DNA of 64,000 nucleotides. Source: Magnolia sinica (lineage: Eukaryota; Streptophyta; Magnoliopsida; Magnoliales; Magnoliaceae). Positions 11,421-25,134 of the stretch are shown piece after piece. The position numbers were made by a program, and so were the translations under genes. The notes beneath the pieces were generated by a model. The model ran no database searches. It was given only the letters and a program-made list of their open reading frames with translations, and was not told where the DNA came from. How positions within the stretch are numbered: position 1 is the first letter of the stretch; each line of letters opens with the position of its first letter. The stretch lies in NCBI RefSeq assembly GCF_029962835.1, contig NC_080584.1, forward strand, positions 77,466,862 through 77,530,861. Reading direction: 5' to 3'.

Positions 11421-13880
11421 ATCGACAAAGGTTGGAAGTCGTATCGGATTCTCCTTATCTTGTTTCCTCTTCTTGCATGACGCTGCTACTGTTCACAGTC
11501 TTAATGAAGAGTCGAAATAGTATACAACACCTGTTCTACACAGCGCGTGAAACACGTAGCCTGTGGGGGCCATCATGTTATATGTGTAAAATCATCTCTA
11601 TCCATCAGGTTCTATATTCGATTCTAGTATTTACAGCAAAAACTCAGATAGACAGTTTTCAGGTGGACCACACCACAGAGAATACTTGAAATAGGATGAT
11701 AAACATGTCTGTGTGTGGGGCCACCATAACGTTTATATTTTCATCAAAGCCATTAATCACTTGTAAGTCGCCAGGATGAATTGAAAATACAAATATCTGC
11801 CTGATACAAGTGTCAAGTGGGCCACACCGTGTAAATTTAGAGGTTTTAGACAATTTTTACATTATTCTCAATTGGTAGCCCATCAAGGTATTTTTACCGT
11901 GTGTATCTTTTGCATGTACGGTTAAAGTAATGATTCTCACCTATGGACGGAGTGGATTTGCATATATAAAACATGGTAGGCCCCACAGAGCTTGAGAGTT
12001 TTATGCAGCTGCGTGAATGTTTGCTACCATTTTAAAATGGACAACTGATCGCGTACCTGTAAACACTGGCACATGATACAAGTGTGCGAGTCGAATCCAT
12101 TCCACCTGCAGATGTCGATGTAAAAAACAGGTTAGGTTATCTTAGACGTCCATTTGTTCTGGCCGTTGTGGCCACCTGGTAAAGATTCAGCCTTTCCAAT
12201 TTTTGGAACGATGCATCTACATAACGGGTCCCACCTGATGAACGGCTTGGATGACCTATATCTTGCAATGTTAGCATGCTGCGTACAAATTGTAAATAGG
12301 CAGATATGCGTCTAAGTTTAGAGATCTCGAAAGGATAGACACAAATCCCTGAAGCGAAACATTACGCAAAATGGAGAGATATTCTCTTGCAAAAATCTCG
12401 ACTAAGATTTCAAATACCCTCCTGACTCAGTCAAAGTATCAGGAAGGCCATATGTGGCATTGAATATAAATCTCAATTCACCTTTTTTTTTTTATCGATC
12501 ATTTTTTAAACGCGTGTAGACCACTATTCTATTTTGTTAGGGCATTTTCTCAAGAATGTCCACTTGATGAACGGTTTGGATCTCTTTGCACATGTCAGGT
12601 CAGGATGTTTTTTGAATCGGCTCTTCTATATATTCTCGCGCGAATATGCTGAAAAGTTCGTTTTTCCGTTTCGGGACTCTCCCTATTTTACTTTTTTTTA
12701 CATGAGAAGTGATATTGGCGCGAGTAGAGATTGATGTGAATCTCTCCACACGTGCCAACTTATCATACATCACAATATCCATCCTGTGGAACCTCTGTGG
12801 AATGACATTTAAATTTTCTATAATGAATTACAGTCTTAAATACTCATCATGTGGACCACAATTTAATCTCAAACATAGACCGCTCGTATTCTATTCGTAA
12901 CTTTGATGTTACTTGAGAAATTTTTGATCATCGAATGAATGAATTCTCATGATTTATGAACAAGATATGTTGAATGTCGTCCCACCTATTGAATGGTACA
13001 GATCATGCACTCGTTTGCGAATTTATTCTTCCGTGCTCCTCGCGCGAATCTCAGTGGCGTTTCTAGTTTCTTAATCAAGTATATTGGTTAAGCGAGTTAT
13101 TTGATACTCAGGCGGCGTATGACGCTTGATGCGCAGGCACTGAGAAGTTTTTAACGTGACATATATTAACTCAAACCAAACCGACTAAACTGTAGAAACA
13201 ACCGTCTCTAACTCACAGTCCAAAAATTATATTGTTTAAAAGAACCTAACCTCTGATTCTTGGACACTTTCCTGTTTAAACAGAACCATTGGATATTTTT
13301 CATTTTTAACCGTCCGATAGATGCTAACCAATCTAATTATCAGCTTACCAAATAAGCCTTATTTTTGGGTCATGATGCACCTGAACTATGAACATAATTT
13401 GGACGGTTTAATTTAACTTGTATACCACGTAAGCAATTTTGCCGGCGTATCATCCATCACGCTTGGCAGTGTATCTGTTTACACAGACCAGGATGTATGG
13501 AAAATACAAGAGAAATTTAAAACATTACGACCCATTTATGGCTCATATACATTGCTAAGCCCACTTCTTTTTACCTCGCGAGAATAATCCCCATATGTAC
13601 GGAAGACTTGCCAAAGGTCAAAAATGCCCATTTTTGAAAGCTGGGGTTCCCTATGGCTACAGATTATGGTAATGACCGCTTTAGTTGAAGTAGAGATTTG
13701 CCAATACTTTTATAAAAATTTTATGATTTATTTAGAATCCTTTTAAACTTGTCCTGAGTGGATATGTATGAATTAGGATGTCTTCAAAATAACTCTAATG
13801 GCTTCCAAGCCAAATAGAGGATCCAATCATAAACCTACTTTGAAAGATAAGCAAGATGCAAATTTGAGTTTATGATGGAT
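11421..13880. other. Non-coding stretch with faint MITE traces
   Basis: No gene supported. Weak hairpin-MITE traces lie at 11550-12010 (GGGGGCCATCATGTTATATG ... AACATGGTAGGCCCCACAGA). The rest is AT-rich and looks low-copy by eye, with no tandem structure and no open frames resembling known proteins. Confidence 0.4.
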
Positions 13881-13939
13881 GTGACTGTGTGTGAGACGTG
13901 ATCTTAGATGATCAAATATGAAAGCATATAATCACGTAG

Positions 13940-13991
13940 GAATGAAAGATAATAGCAATCACAAAGAATGAAAGATAATAGCAATCACAAA
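13940..13991. repeat. 26-bp perfect tandem duplication
   Basis: The unit beginning GAATGAAAGATAATAGCAAT occurs twice back to back (13940-13965, 13966-13991). Confidence 0.9.
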
Positions 13992-16200
13992 CACAGTCAT
14001 TTTTATAGTGGTTCGACTACTTGTCTACTCTACTCCTGGCAAACGCACTCAACCCTTGAGTGTACCGGATTTCACTAAGGAGGTTTTACAACAAGTTCAC
14101 CTCAAACTAAATTTTTAAATCAGGTTCACCTCTAACCAGTACAACTTACACCTAGGCTGATAGTTTATGCTCCCACGAGCAAGGGTCAACACATAGCACC
14201 CGATTTTAGGCACACTGGCCAAGGATCTACTCAAGAAACCTCACTTGTTTATACTGCCATGAGCAGGAGTCAACATAACGCACCTAACTTTTAAACCACA
14301 TTGGTTAAGGACCTACACAAAGGAACTAACGTTTATGCTCTTCAGAGAGCAAGGGTCAACACATAGCACCCACCACGTACACTCCCGTTGGAGGCCTCCT
14401 ACGAGGGCTTGCAATGGGTGAGAAACACCTTAGACCCAATCCTACAAAGGAACGATCACAATGGTCCTCTAGACTTTAATAACTTACAGATAAGTAGATG
14501 AGTCCCTTTCAGCGCATTGTTGAGATCTCCTCCTTTGATGAAGAACTTCAGCTTCCTTGATCCGCAACTCAGAAGATGTATAAATACAAGACGACGGGTT
14601 GGGTTAAGGTTATAATCAAATCCTAATTTATAGAATATTTTCCTATAAGGGAGATAGAGCAATTCCAATCATCTATACATTCAAGGCATCCCAGCTTAAT
14701 GACTTGCCATTAAGGTCGTAGCTGGAGAATCTTTGCATGCGGAAGTTCATTCCCCAATTCACTCTATTGAATGTCAATGATGAGGGTGGATTGGAGGATG
14801 AACTTTCATGAGAGAAAGGGCTTTGGGTATATGATCTAAGATTAAATACTCAAAAGCACTCTCTTCTTTCTCTGCTAGCAACTAAGGATAAGCTCTCTAT
14901 AAATAGACAAAAAGTTCCAACGGATATAAAACGGTTACATTTATGACAGAGTTCGATGTCATCGAGCAAGGTCGATATCATTAAGCGTATTCTCTCGATT
15001 GCATCGACTGGTCGCTTGATAACACAAACTCAAATGTCAACTGCTTTTGAAACATTTTGCTAGCTGGTCAAGGGCATCGAAACACGTATCGATATCATCA
15101 AATTTTGAACTCTGATTGCATCGATATGAGGTTCGATTCCTCGACATTTGAAAAATAAGAGAGACTTGCCTTTGAAATATTTCAGGTTAAAAGAATGATC
15201 GAGGCACACTCGATATCATCGGAATTTGAATGTCGATGATAGCGATAGTCATGTCGATGCATCAATAAATCTAAAGGATTTTCTAGTTAAGTTTGTTGGA
15301 TAGATTATGTCCATTCTCGATGCTATTGACCCGGCCTCGATATCATCAAAATTTGAATATCGATTCTATCGAATGACCCTCGATCCAAGATAAAACAACC
15401 TAAAAATATTGCTAAAAAATAGAGTGTCCAAAACCGATATCATCTAAGTGCTTCTGATATCATCGAAATATGAATTCTGAGGGTATCGAGGAGATCTTCG
15501 ATATATCAAAGATTTTATGATTTTCCTTAGAAAAACAGGGACACATTCGATGTGTTGTCGATTTTATCGAGTCAACTTCGATAGACTCGAGATTCAAAAT
15601 TCAATGATATCGATAGGTATATCGATACATCGATAAATCCATCCAGAAATATATGTGGTTGTTGGATATCTTTTGTCCTCATTTCGATGGTATCGATTGG
15701 TCATCGAGGACATCGACAGCACTTATCGATTATATCGAACAGTCTCTCGATAAATCGATAAAGGAAGAAAACGTAGAGATTTTCGCAACTTTGAAAAAAG
15801 TTTTCTAACTTAAAAACCCTATGATATTCTAATCAATTTTAAGGATTTTAATTACCAGGTGTTTTAGGACATAGGATGTGAGGTTAAGATTTACCTGTGG
15901 CAAGTTCAGGCCCACATCCGGTTGAGGCAGACGGTTGATTGATCTTCCTATTGAGCTTCTTTGTCTAACCAACTCAACACTCACGCTAATTGACAAACCA
16001 AGGTACTTTCACATGTTTCCATGGTTACACTTCGTTGGCAGAAGCATCTTTAAATTGGATTGCTTTCTATCAGAGAAGGGCATCCCCACATGAACCAACA
16101 GATGAAATCCCAAACAGCCGTAAGAGTCTCGTGTCGAAAGACAGTGAGCATTGTGATGACAGTTGCATCAGTCATCCTCTATGTCTATAACATCCCAGTT
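13992..16200. other. Probable LTR-derived non-coding region
   Basis: TTTTATAGTGGTTCGACTAC near 14000, followed by repeated 'agcaagggtcaacacatagcacc' type direct repeats (about 14182, 14265 and 14350), is a texture I associate with plant retrotransposon LTRs. From 14940 to 15770 the sequence is dense in degenerate TCGATATCATCGA-type motifs. I found no ends, target duplication or coding motif, so this is a tentative reading. Confidence 0.3.
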
Positions 16201-16731
16201 CCCGAAACCTGAGTAAACTGCTCATTTTTTAAACACCCGAGTGTTATTCTTTCATGGTGGCTTAAATATCACGTACATTTTTTTATATCAGAGTTAGTAA
16301 TCTAGCGGAATATGAGCAATCAAGTATAAAAGGGAGTCCAAATATACAAAATCAAATATTTGAGTAGTTGCCCATAAACTTATATAAACCAATATCTTAA
16401 CATTTTACAAAACATGACAATACAATTTAATGAAAATGAAGTCAGGAATAGAGAGTCACAAGATCATTTGGCTCCTCCTATTCCATATGAACGCCAGCAT
16501 GCGTGTCATCTATGTCACCTGCACACTGGGTACGGTTTGATACCATCAATGGCTATCCAGTAAGGTATAACCCCTAAGATTTATCGTATCATCAAGATAA
16601 TTAAGCACAGTTATTAGGAACAGTGTATAACAATTATTTCACCATAATTATCATAGAATTCAGACAAGGTTCATCAGATATGCATTCATTAGATAAATTT
16701 CACAAGGATAATCTTGTTTAAAAGTATGAAT
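16201..16731. other. AT-rich flank of the CACTA element, nothing recognised
   Basis: No coding or repeat signal that I can support. The last three bases (AAT, 16729-16731) form the left target duplication of the next element. Confidence 0.4.
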
Positions 16732-16744
16732 CACTACCAAAAAA

Positions 16745-16990
16745 TGGGCAAAGGCTACCGATTTAAGCTATGGTTACAGATTAAATCCGTAGCACGACCG
16801 CCGTCGTAGGTGTCGAGCCAATAGGCCTAAAACCTATGGCTACGGATTTAATCCGTAACCATAGCTTAAAATAGCTACGGATCTAATCCGTAGCAAATAT
16901 TTCTGTAGCCAAAAGCACCTACAGCTACGGATATTATTGGTAGCTAAAAGTAGTGTTGGATCCATAGCAATTTGCCAAATTTTATAACAG
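16745..16990. repeat. CACTA left subterminal repeats
   Basis: Repeated motifs of the GGATTTAATCCGTAGC / GCTACGGAT type occur in both orientations, some as overlapping palindromes. These are probable transposase-binding sites by analogy with En/Spm. Confidence 0.75.
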
Positions 16991-17304
16991 CTACAGTTGT
17001 CAGATTACCATCTACAGTTAATATCCGTTGCTATTTCCTACATTTAAAAAAAAAATTATAATCATTCATTCATTCAATTACCACCTGCATAATCATTCAG
17101 TCATTCATCAATTACAATTCTTCATTCAATCAAAAGAAAGTGAGCATAGAGAGTGTCTTGGTAACCAACACATTTTCATTTACCTCCTGGAAAATCAAAT
17201 CCTCAAATTCCATATGGTAAAGAGGGCTGAACACAAACCTAATTCAAAAGAATGACCAAAAGCATATAATAGTTGCCCACATTAGAAAAGAACAACAGAA
17301 AATG

Positions 17305-17762
17305 CTTCCATCCTCATTCTTCATAAGGCCATGGGCTATAGTTGGGCGCTATTCCTTATTCTTCATCTTGCAGATCTCCATGTTGTGCTGCTCAAGATAG
17401 CATGCAAAGAGAATATATGATGCTAAACTTAGGCTACTTTCATATGCAGCACTGATAACAACTATCTTTTCATATTGTTGTGCCCCCCTTCAAACACTTG
17501 GTTTAATAACCTGACAGGACTACCATAGTAAAATCAGGTCATGTTCACAATACAATATATTGAAGTCATTCGTAACCTCTTCTAAGTTGTAACTTCATAA
17601 AGATTAGTTTTTACTTGCAACAACAACTATTCCTAGGTGTACAAATGCCATAAGCTTATTGAGAAGATCTCCTTAAATATGGTCAATAGTTTCATCTAAT
17701 GCCATAGGTAAACTAGTTTCTTCACAGAACTTTATGATACCATCTTCAGAATGCACAGGTTC
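17305..17762 (-). pseudogene. PHYLLO: Captured PHYLLO exons (o-succinylbenzoate synthase domain), 3' part
   Basis: Two adjacent exons are readable on the minus strand. Exon 17615-17762 follows an acceptor (ATTTTCAG) and reads EPVHSEDGIIKFCEETSLP then MALDETIDHI, a TAA, GDLLNKLMAFVH and GIVVV, ending at a donor-like GTAAAA. Exon about 17305-17510 follows CCTGTCAG and reads VIKPSV, a break, then ISAAYESSLSLASYI, LEQHNMEICKMKNKE, a TAG and RPTIAHGL. This matches the MenC-like part of plant PHYLLO, a multidomain chloroplast protein of phylloquinone synthesis (expected EPV...KFCEETGLPVALDETID ... VVSAAFESGLGLSTYI). Stops and frame breaks make it non-functional. It lies inside the CACTA element, separated from the rest of the gene. 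Confidence 0.85.
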
Positions 17763-17894
17763 CTGAAAATTAGAAAGGTAATATATAAAGAAATTAGCAA
17801 ACACAATCCCAAAGGTCAACTTTAAGAAGGCATCCATGAATATTACTTTATGTATTTTCATAATTTAAGAGAAGAATAGCAGAACAAAACATAA

Positions 17895-18460
17895 CTAAAT
17901 GAAGGGAAATCAAAAATATCAGCTTGATCTACAACTTTTCTGGCCTCGGGAAGTTTCGGCATTTAATCCCCATCATTTCCTATGGTATGGACCACTTGAG
18001 CTTTGGATATGCCTTACTTTTGGGCTCATCCCATAAAATGAAATAAAAAAATGGATACATGCATCATAGTGGGGCCCATAGAGCTTTGACACCAGCAATA
18101 GCTTGCTGGTGTTGAGGTCACCAGCCAAGCTATGCCCCTTCTTTTCCGAATCGGATTGCGTCCTACCTCTGCCATCTCTACCCAAGAACGGGCAGATCTA
18201 TGTGGGGCCTACCATGATGTTTATTTTCCACCAACCTCTTCATAAGGTCACACAGACCTAGATGAAGGGAAAACATAAACATCAGCTTGATCCAAAACTG
18301 TTATGGCCCTCAAGAAGTTTTCGAGGATAGGCGTGGCTTTGTGGGCCACAGAAGTTTTAGATCAAGCTGATTTTAATGTTTTCCCTCCATCTAGGTTTAT
18401 TTGACTTTATGAATAGGTTGGTGGAAAATAAACAGTCTAATTTGACCGATTTTGAATATA
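17895..18460. mobile_element. Hairpin MITE copies within the CACTA element
   Basis: Two partial copies meet head to head around 18130-18200. One ends in GGGGCCCATAGAGC (18070-18085). The other starts TGTGGGGCCTACCATGATGT (about 18201). Internal blocks (ATCAGCTTGATC, TTGGATATGCC) match the family. They sit where one PHYLLO exon would be expected between 17762 and 18707. Confidence 0.6.
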
Positions 18461-18706
18461 AATAGTCAGAATAATGACTGCTGATTTTGATCTAGACATT
18501 AGAACTCAAACTCTCTTCCACCACCTCTGGAGTTTCACAACTGAGACATAAGAAATCCATATGAACAAACGATTTCTATATGAACAATTACCCCTTATTT
18601 TTAGAAATGACCTACTAGTGTAAATAAATAAAACAGGAGTCCAAAAATTCACCCAAACAGCTAGATGTCACTGAAGCGTATAGAAATACCGAGAGAGAGA
18701 ATTTAC

Positions 18707-18787
18707 CTGGATGACAACAATGTTATGCCTCTTACTATCAGCTTCTCGACGAGCAACTAATTGGATTGTTAGGATGTGTGTGGTAAC
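18707..18787 (-). pseudogene. PHYLLO: Captured PHYLLO exon (81 nt)
   Basis: On the minus strand an 81-nt exon of 27 codons is bounded by an acceptor ATTTGTAG and a donor GTAAAT. It reads VTTHILTIQLVARREADSKR then HNIVVIQ. It aligns with the KLKVARR...AVIQ strand of the MenC-like domain of PHYLLO, directly upstream in protein order of the pieces at 17305-17762. The next expected exon (RADANRNW...QYIE region) is missing. The match is weaker than for the downstream exons but is collinear with them. Confidence 0.55.
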
Positions 18788-19842
18788 CTACAAATAAATG
18801 GTTTTGAACATCAAGAGATTCATACGTGGTGGAGAGTAAAAAAAATCAGACGTAGGCAATAATGGGAATATGAACTAATACAGATGGGCAACGACACTTA
18901 CTCAAATGACAATGGAAATCATGTCAGTCCACTAAATGGGCACCAGTGAACTTTCCGCATTCTGTTGAGTCAAGTTGAGTTTCCTTCAAGTCTTGACGAA
19001 ATTGATTTGTATATAATCAAGTCGACTTGATTAGGTGAAGTTGAGTTTTCATGTTTAGCCAAGGTTACTACCATTGAATGCACATGAGAGCCCTTAGTAG
19101 CGATGTCAATAACCAAAATACATCTTATTTATTTATTTTTTGGGGGGATCATCATTTTCCAACTACTTGTATGAGAGTTTCATTCAAGCAAAAATTCAGA
19201 ATATTTATGCTACTAATATCAGGCTACAATTTTCAGACATCGTTATTTTCCAATTTTGATGCTGTTTAATATGTATTTGTGTAATTGTACAGGGATATTC
19301 CAGCACTTGGAAGCATACAAATATACAATTAAAGGCAAAAATCAGCAGCAACTCCCATTGAGAAAATGAATGAGATCCATTGAATAAATTTTTTTTTTAA
19401 AAAGGTAAATACAGACACTCGTAGTCTCTTTTCAACTGCATTTATAACTAGAATTTGGTGAGTCTTCTAATGCAAAAAATAATTCATTGTGCAGGGGATG
19501 ACAAACATAAGGGCAAAAAAAAAAGGGTCCTACAATCTGATTGTAGCTCAGATTGGGAAAACATGTTTTCAGAGATCCCTGTGCTAATAGTTCCTTGTCA
19601 AACAAGAAAAGACCATCCACAAGAAAGTGTATAAATCGAAGAGACGTGTCTTTCGTGTACTATCAAATGAAACTAATATAAAAAATAAATGAAACTTTCT
19701 TGAAGATTTTGAGATAGAAATTACATTTTTTTTCTGCTGCAGCAAGACAGTTACATAAGAGTGCTGGTGGAGTGTATTGGAGCATGTCCCATTAGACAAA
19801 TGATAGGAAAACATATTTTGGAGCATTGGGGACCTCAAACTT

Positions 19843-19907
<65 letters not shown>

Positions 19908-20939
19908 AACATTGACTTGATAAAATTGTTCAAAAAAAAACTAGATAAATTAAACCATTTTATTTGGAAAGACACATGGGGATTGAGGTGAATTCAGGTG
20001 TCAACTATCAAAGTCTAAGGCAGACATTAATCTTTCAACGTAGCTATTCCCTAGCTAGTGATATGGATTTTTTTCCACAATATGCAAACCATTATTCTAT
20101 ATGAAGATGTCAAGTTAACATTTATGAATTATTAAGACTTTGAAGATGCCTATCAAAGAGATGATGAGACCATTGAAAATGATAATGACAATAACATAAG
20201 TTGCATTAATAATTACTACATCAAAGTTTACTCATACAACAAATAGATTTAATAATGCAGGACAGACGGATCAACAAATAGGTTCCACCAATGGACCCCA
20301 CATGCTGGCCAATTAAGGCCTGTGGCAAAAATCCCATCCAATTGGACCATGGGGCTCACAATCCAATCAACATTCCATCAAATGGCATGCTTGCTTGTGG
20401 GACAGACAGAGCCAACTGGATGGATGAAACAATGGAGCAATTGGACTTAGGGGGCAACAAGTCCAATCAGCTGGGTATTTTTAGAGTTAATACAAACAAT
20501 ATATGCAAAAGTAGGGCTTTTGTACAACCATAAAGCCCTAAAGAGAGCCATACGGTTGTGGATAAATAGTTTTGAGAGTGTTTGGATCTTTGGATGGGAT
20601 ATTTAATAGCATTTTAACTTTATTAAATGATTTGTAGTAGTTGAGGTATTTTAGGAATGTTTTGTTGATGGACCAATAGGCTTTTAGCCTTGGCTACAGT
20701 GAATTTTGATTAGGACTTGTATCATTGGCTATATAACCAAAATCCAAGTAGTTAGCCTTGTTCTAATGTGTGGGTTTCAAACGTACCTCCTAGGGTGGAA
20801 GCTCTCTATGTTAGAATAGTTTTTTGGAATCTATGATAAAGATTAAAACAGAAATGTATCAGAAGATAATAGTTTGTTCAAATTATTTTAATGTACTGAA
20901 AAGGGACGTTGGCATAGTTCACATAATAGAAATACAAAC
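18788..20939. other. CACTA interior without recognised gene pieces
   Basis: AT-rich DNA. 20560-20830 resembles an LTR end in texture (…GGAAGCTCTCTATGTTAGAA) but has no partner. I recognise no exon here. Confidence 0.35.
19847..19905. repeat. (AG)n microsatellite
   Basis: An uninterrupted AG run of about 59 bp inside the CACTA element. Confidence 0.97.
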
Positions 20940-21087
20940 CTGTGAAAAAATTCTGTCAACAATCCTGTATGTGAGAGCATGGTTACCATATCTAATACGA
21001 TTCTCTTTATCAATCAAGAAATTATGATCCATATCCAGCTCCCAAAATTTGCAGTATATCACATAGAAATGTTCATAGGAGAAGTAC
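20940..21087 (-). pseudogene. Captured PP2A regulatory subunit B'' exon
   Basis: A single exon of 148 nt on the minus strand has an intact acceptor (CCCTACAG) and donor (CACAG/GTTTGT). One base completes a split codon, then 49 codons are open: [18 protein letters not shown] ... [20 protein letters not shown] ... RIVDRIFSQ. This is the EF-hand-bearing core of protein phosphatase 2A B''/PR72-type subunits, which direct PP2A to substrates and bind calcium. The block is highly conserved across eukaryotes. No other exon of the gene is recognisable next to it, so it is an isolated captured exon in the CACTA element. The reading frame and splice sites are undamaged, which suggests recent capture or retention in a transcript. 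Confidence 0.9.
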
Positions 21088-21184
21088 CTGTAGGGAAAAA
21101 AAAAAGGAAAAAATAAAACAGGAATTTGACAGATGAAGTTAACTCTTCTACCATGAGTCTTACAGCAGGAAGCGTTACAATGGA

Positions 21185-21335
21185 CTGGTCCTTACTCTTA
21201 CTCCAGTGGTAGACTCTAAGGAGTTTCAACGCCTGGTCAAGGGTTTGAGTACCCATAGGTGGTGAAATTCCACTAGCATGAGTGTGTGGGGTGTGTGTGC
21301 GTGTGTTAAATTTTTATTTTTATTTTTTTTAAAGG
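21185..21335 (+). mobile_element. Complete SINE (family B) with 13-bp target duplication
   Basis: A perfect direct repeat GCGTTACAATGGA flanks the element (21172-21184 and 21336-21348). Inside are a Pol III A-box-like CTCCAGTGGTAGACTC (21201-21216), a B-box-like GGTTTGAGTACC (21242-21253) and an A/T-rich 3' tail after a GTGTGTGCGTGTGTTAAA stretch. About 150 bp, which fits a tRNA-derived plant SINE. Fragments of the same family are at 9464-9531, 10129-10235 and 52277-52402. Confidence 0.85.
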
Positions 21336-21592
21336 GCGTTACAATGGAGAAGATGCATTAGGTAGTGTCACCTTTAATCCATAGTTGCTGCATTAATATA
21401 TAAGCATCAATTCTCTTATGCTAAACCATGATAAGAAATCATTCTATAAGAATCAATTCTCTTGTGCTTAACCATGATAAGAAATCATTCCTTAAGCCAT
21501 TTTCCACATCTTCTAAATATATTAAACAAACAAAACCATGATAAGAAACCACTTTTTAGAAGCACAATTTGGGCCAATTGCAATTCCACTCA

Positions 21593-24092
<2,500 letters not shown>

Positions 24093-24124
<32 letters not shown>
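24093..24124 (+). repeat. Poly-G tract, 32 bases
   Basis: Thirty-two consecutive G, followed by TGGGGAATC and a long GAGAG-rich purine tract to about 24290. Confidence 0.95.
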
Positions 24125-24125
<1 letters not shown>

Positions 24126-24399
24126 GGGGAATCAGAGAGGGAATGGGGCCAAGAGACAAAGAGATCGAGAGAGGGCGAGGGAAAGGGAGAGGCTGAGTGC
24201 GAGAGAGAGAGGGTGAGGGAGCGTGGGAGATGGAGAGAGGGCGGGGGAAAGGGAGAGGCTGAGTGCAAGTGAGTGTGAGAGAGGGTTTGGGTTTTGGGAG
24301 ATGGGTGCGCAGGATTTCTTTTGGAGAAGGGCGCGCGCAGGAGGATTAGCGCTGACAGTTTGGGTTTTTGGGGGTGATGGATGGCACCTTTAGTGCTTA

Positions 24400-24700
24400 A
24401 CTTTTAGCACTCGTGGCGCCCACCATGATGTATGTTAGTTATCCACTCTGTCCATTCATTTTAATAGTTGATTCAAAAAAGGATTCGTATTGAAGCTGTA
24501 AGCGGACCACATAATAACGATAGAAATTTATTTTTAAAATTTCTTATAGTGTGGTCCACTTACACCTTCAATCTACCTACTTTTTAGGCTCATCCACTGA
24601 AATTATATATTAGAATTGATGGGTGGCTTAGATAAAACACATATTCCAACGGGCCTCATGGAGCCCCTTAAGCACCATCAATCTTTAATAAGATCCTGGT
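24400..24700. mobile_element. Hairpin MITE, diverged, in the CACTA right part
   Basis: The left end GGCGCCCACCATGATGTATG and right end ACATATTCCAACGGGCCTCA are imperfect inverted repeats. The interior has the complementary GGTCCACTTACACC / GCGGACCACATAA blocks. Confidence 0.55.
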
Positions 24701-24883
24701 GGGGATGTGGGTTTTAGCTACAGATTAAATCTGTAGTATACTAGCTACGGTTTATATCTGTAGCCAAAAGCTTTCAAAGTCCATAGCTTTTGCACGATTT
24801 TTTTAGTAGTGAATGCATGCACATGCTCACAGACCTAGGGATGCACATCCAGTTGGTAAAAAGTCTCCTAAGGAGAATTAGTC

Positions 24884-25134
24884 ACCCAAAAAAGTACTCA
24901 AAGGTACGCCCAATAAGAACTAGTCACCTGGAAAAGACTATGCAACGAGGTCGCCCAAAGAGAACTATCCACCCGAAAAAGTATTCAAAGGTACGCCTAA
25001 GAAGAACTGGCCATCTGAAAAAGACTATGCAACGAGGACGCCCAAGGTGGACTAGTCTCCCAAAAAAGTACTCAAAGGTATGCCCAAGGAGGAGTAGGCA
25101 CCCGAAAAGGTCCATGCAACAAGGATGCTCATAG
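24884..25134 (+). repeat. 87-bp tandem repeat, about three units, in-frame
   Basis: Units begin at 24884, 24971 and 25058 (ACCCAAAAAAGTACTCAAAG and variants). The period is 87 bp, exactly 29 codons, so one frame stays open as HPKKYSKVR...TMQRGRP repeats, rich in Lys/Arg. Each unit itself looks like two half-units. I see no start context or homology that would make it a gene. Confidence 0.85.

Noticed and set aside
14940-15770. Direct-repeat spacing of TCGATATCATCGA motifs considered as a CRISPR-like array
   Set aside because: Motifs are degenerate and irregularly spaced, without conserved repeats or unique spacers of constant size. The DNA is plant nuclear and the pattern fits LTR-type non-coding sequence.
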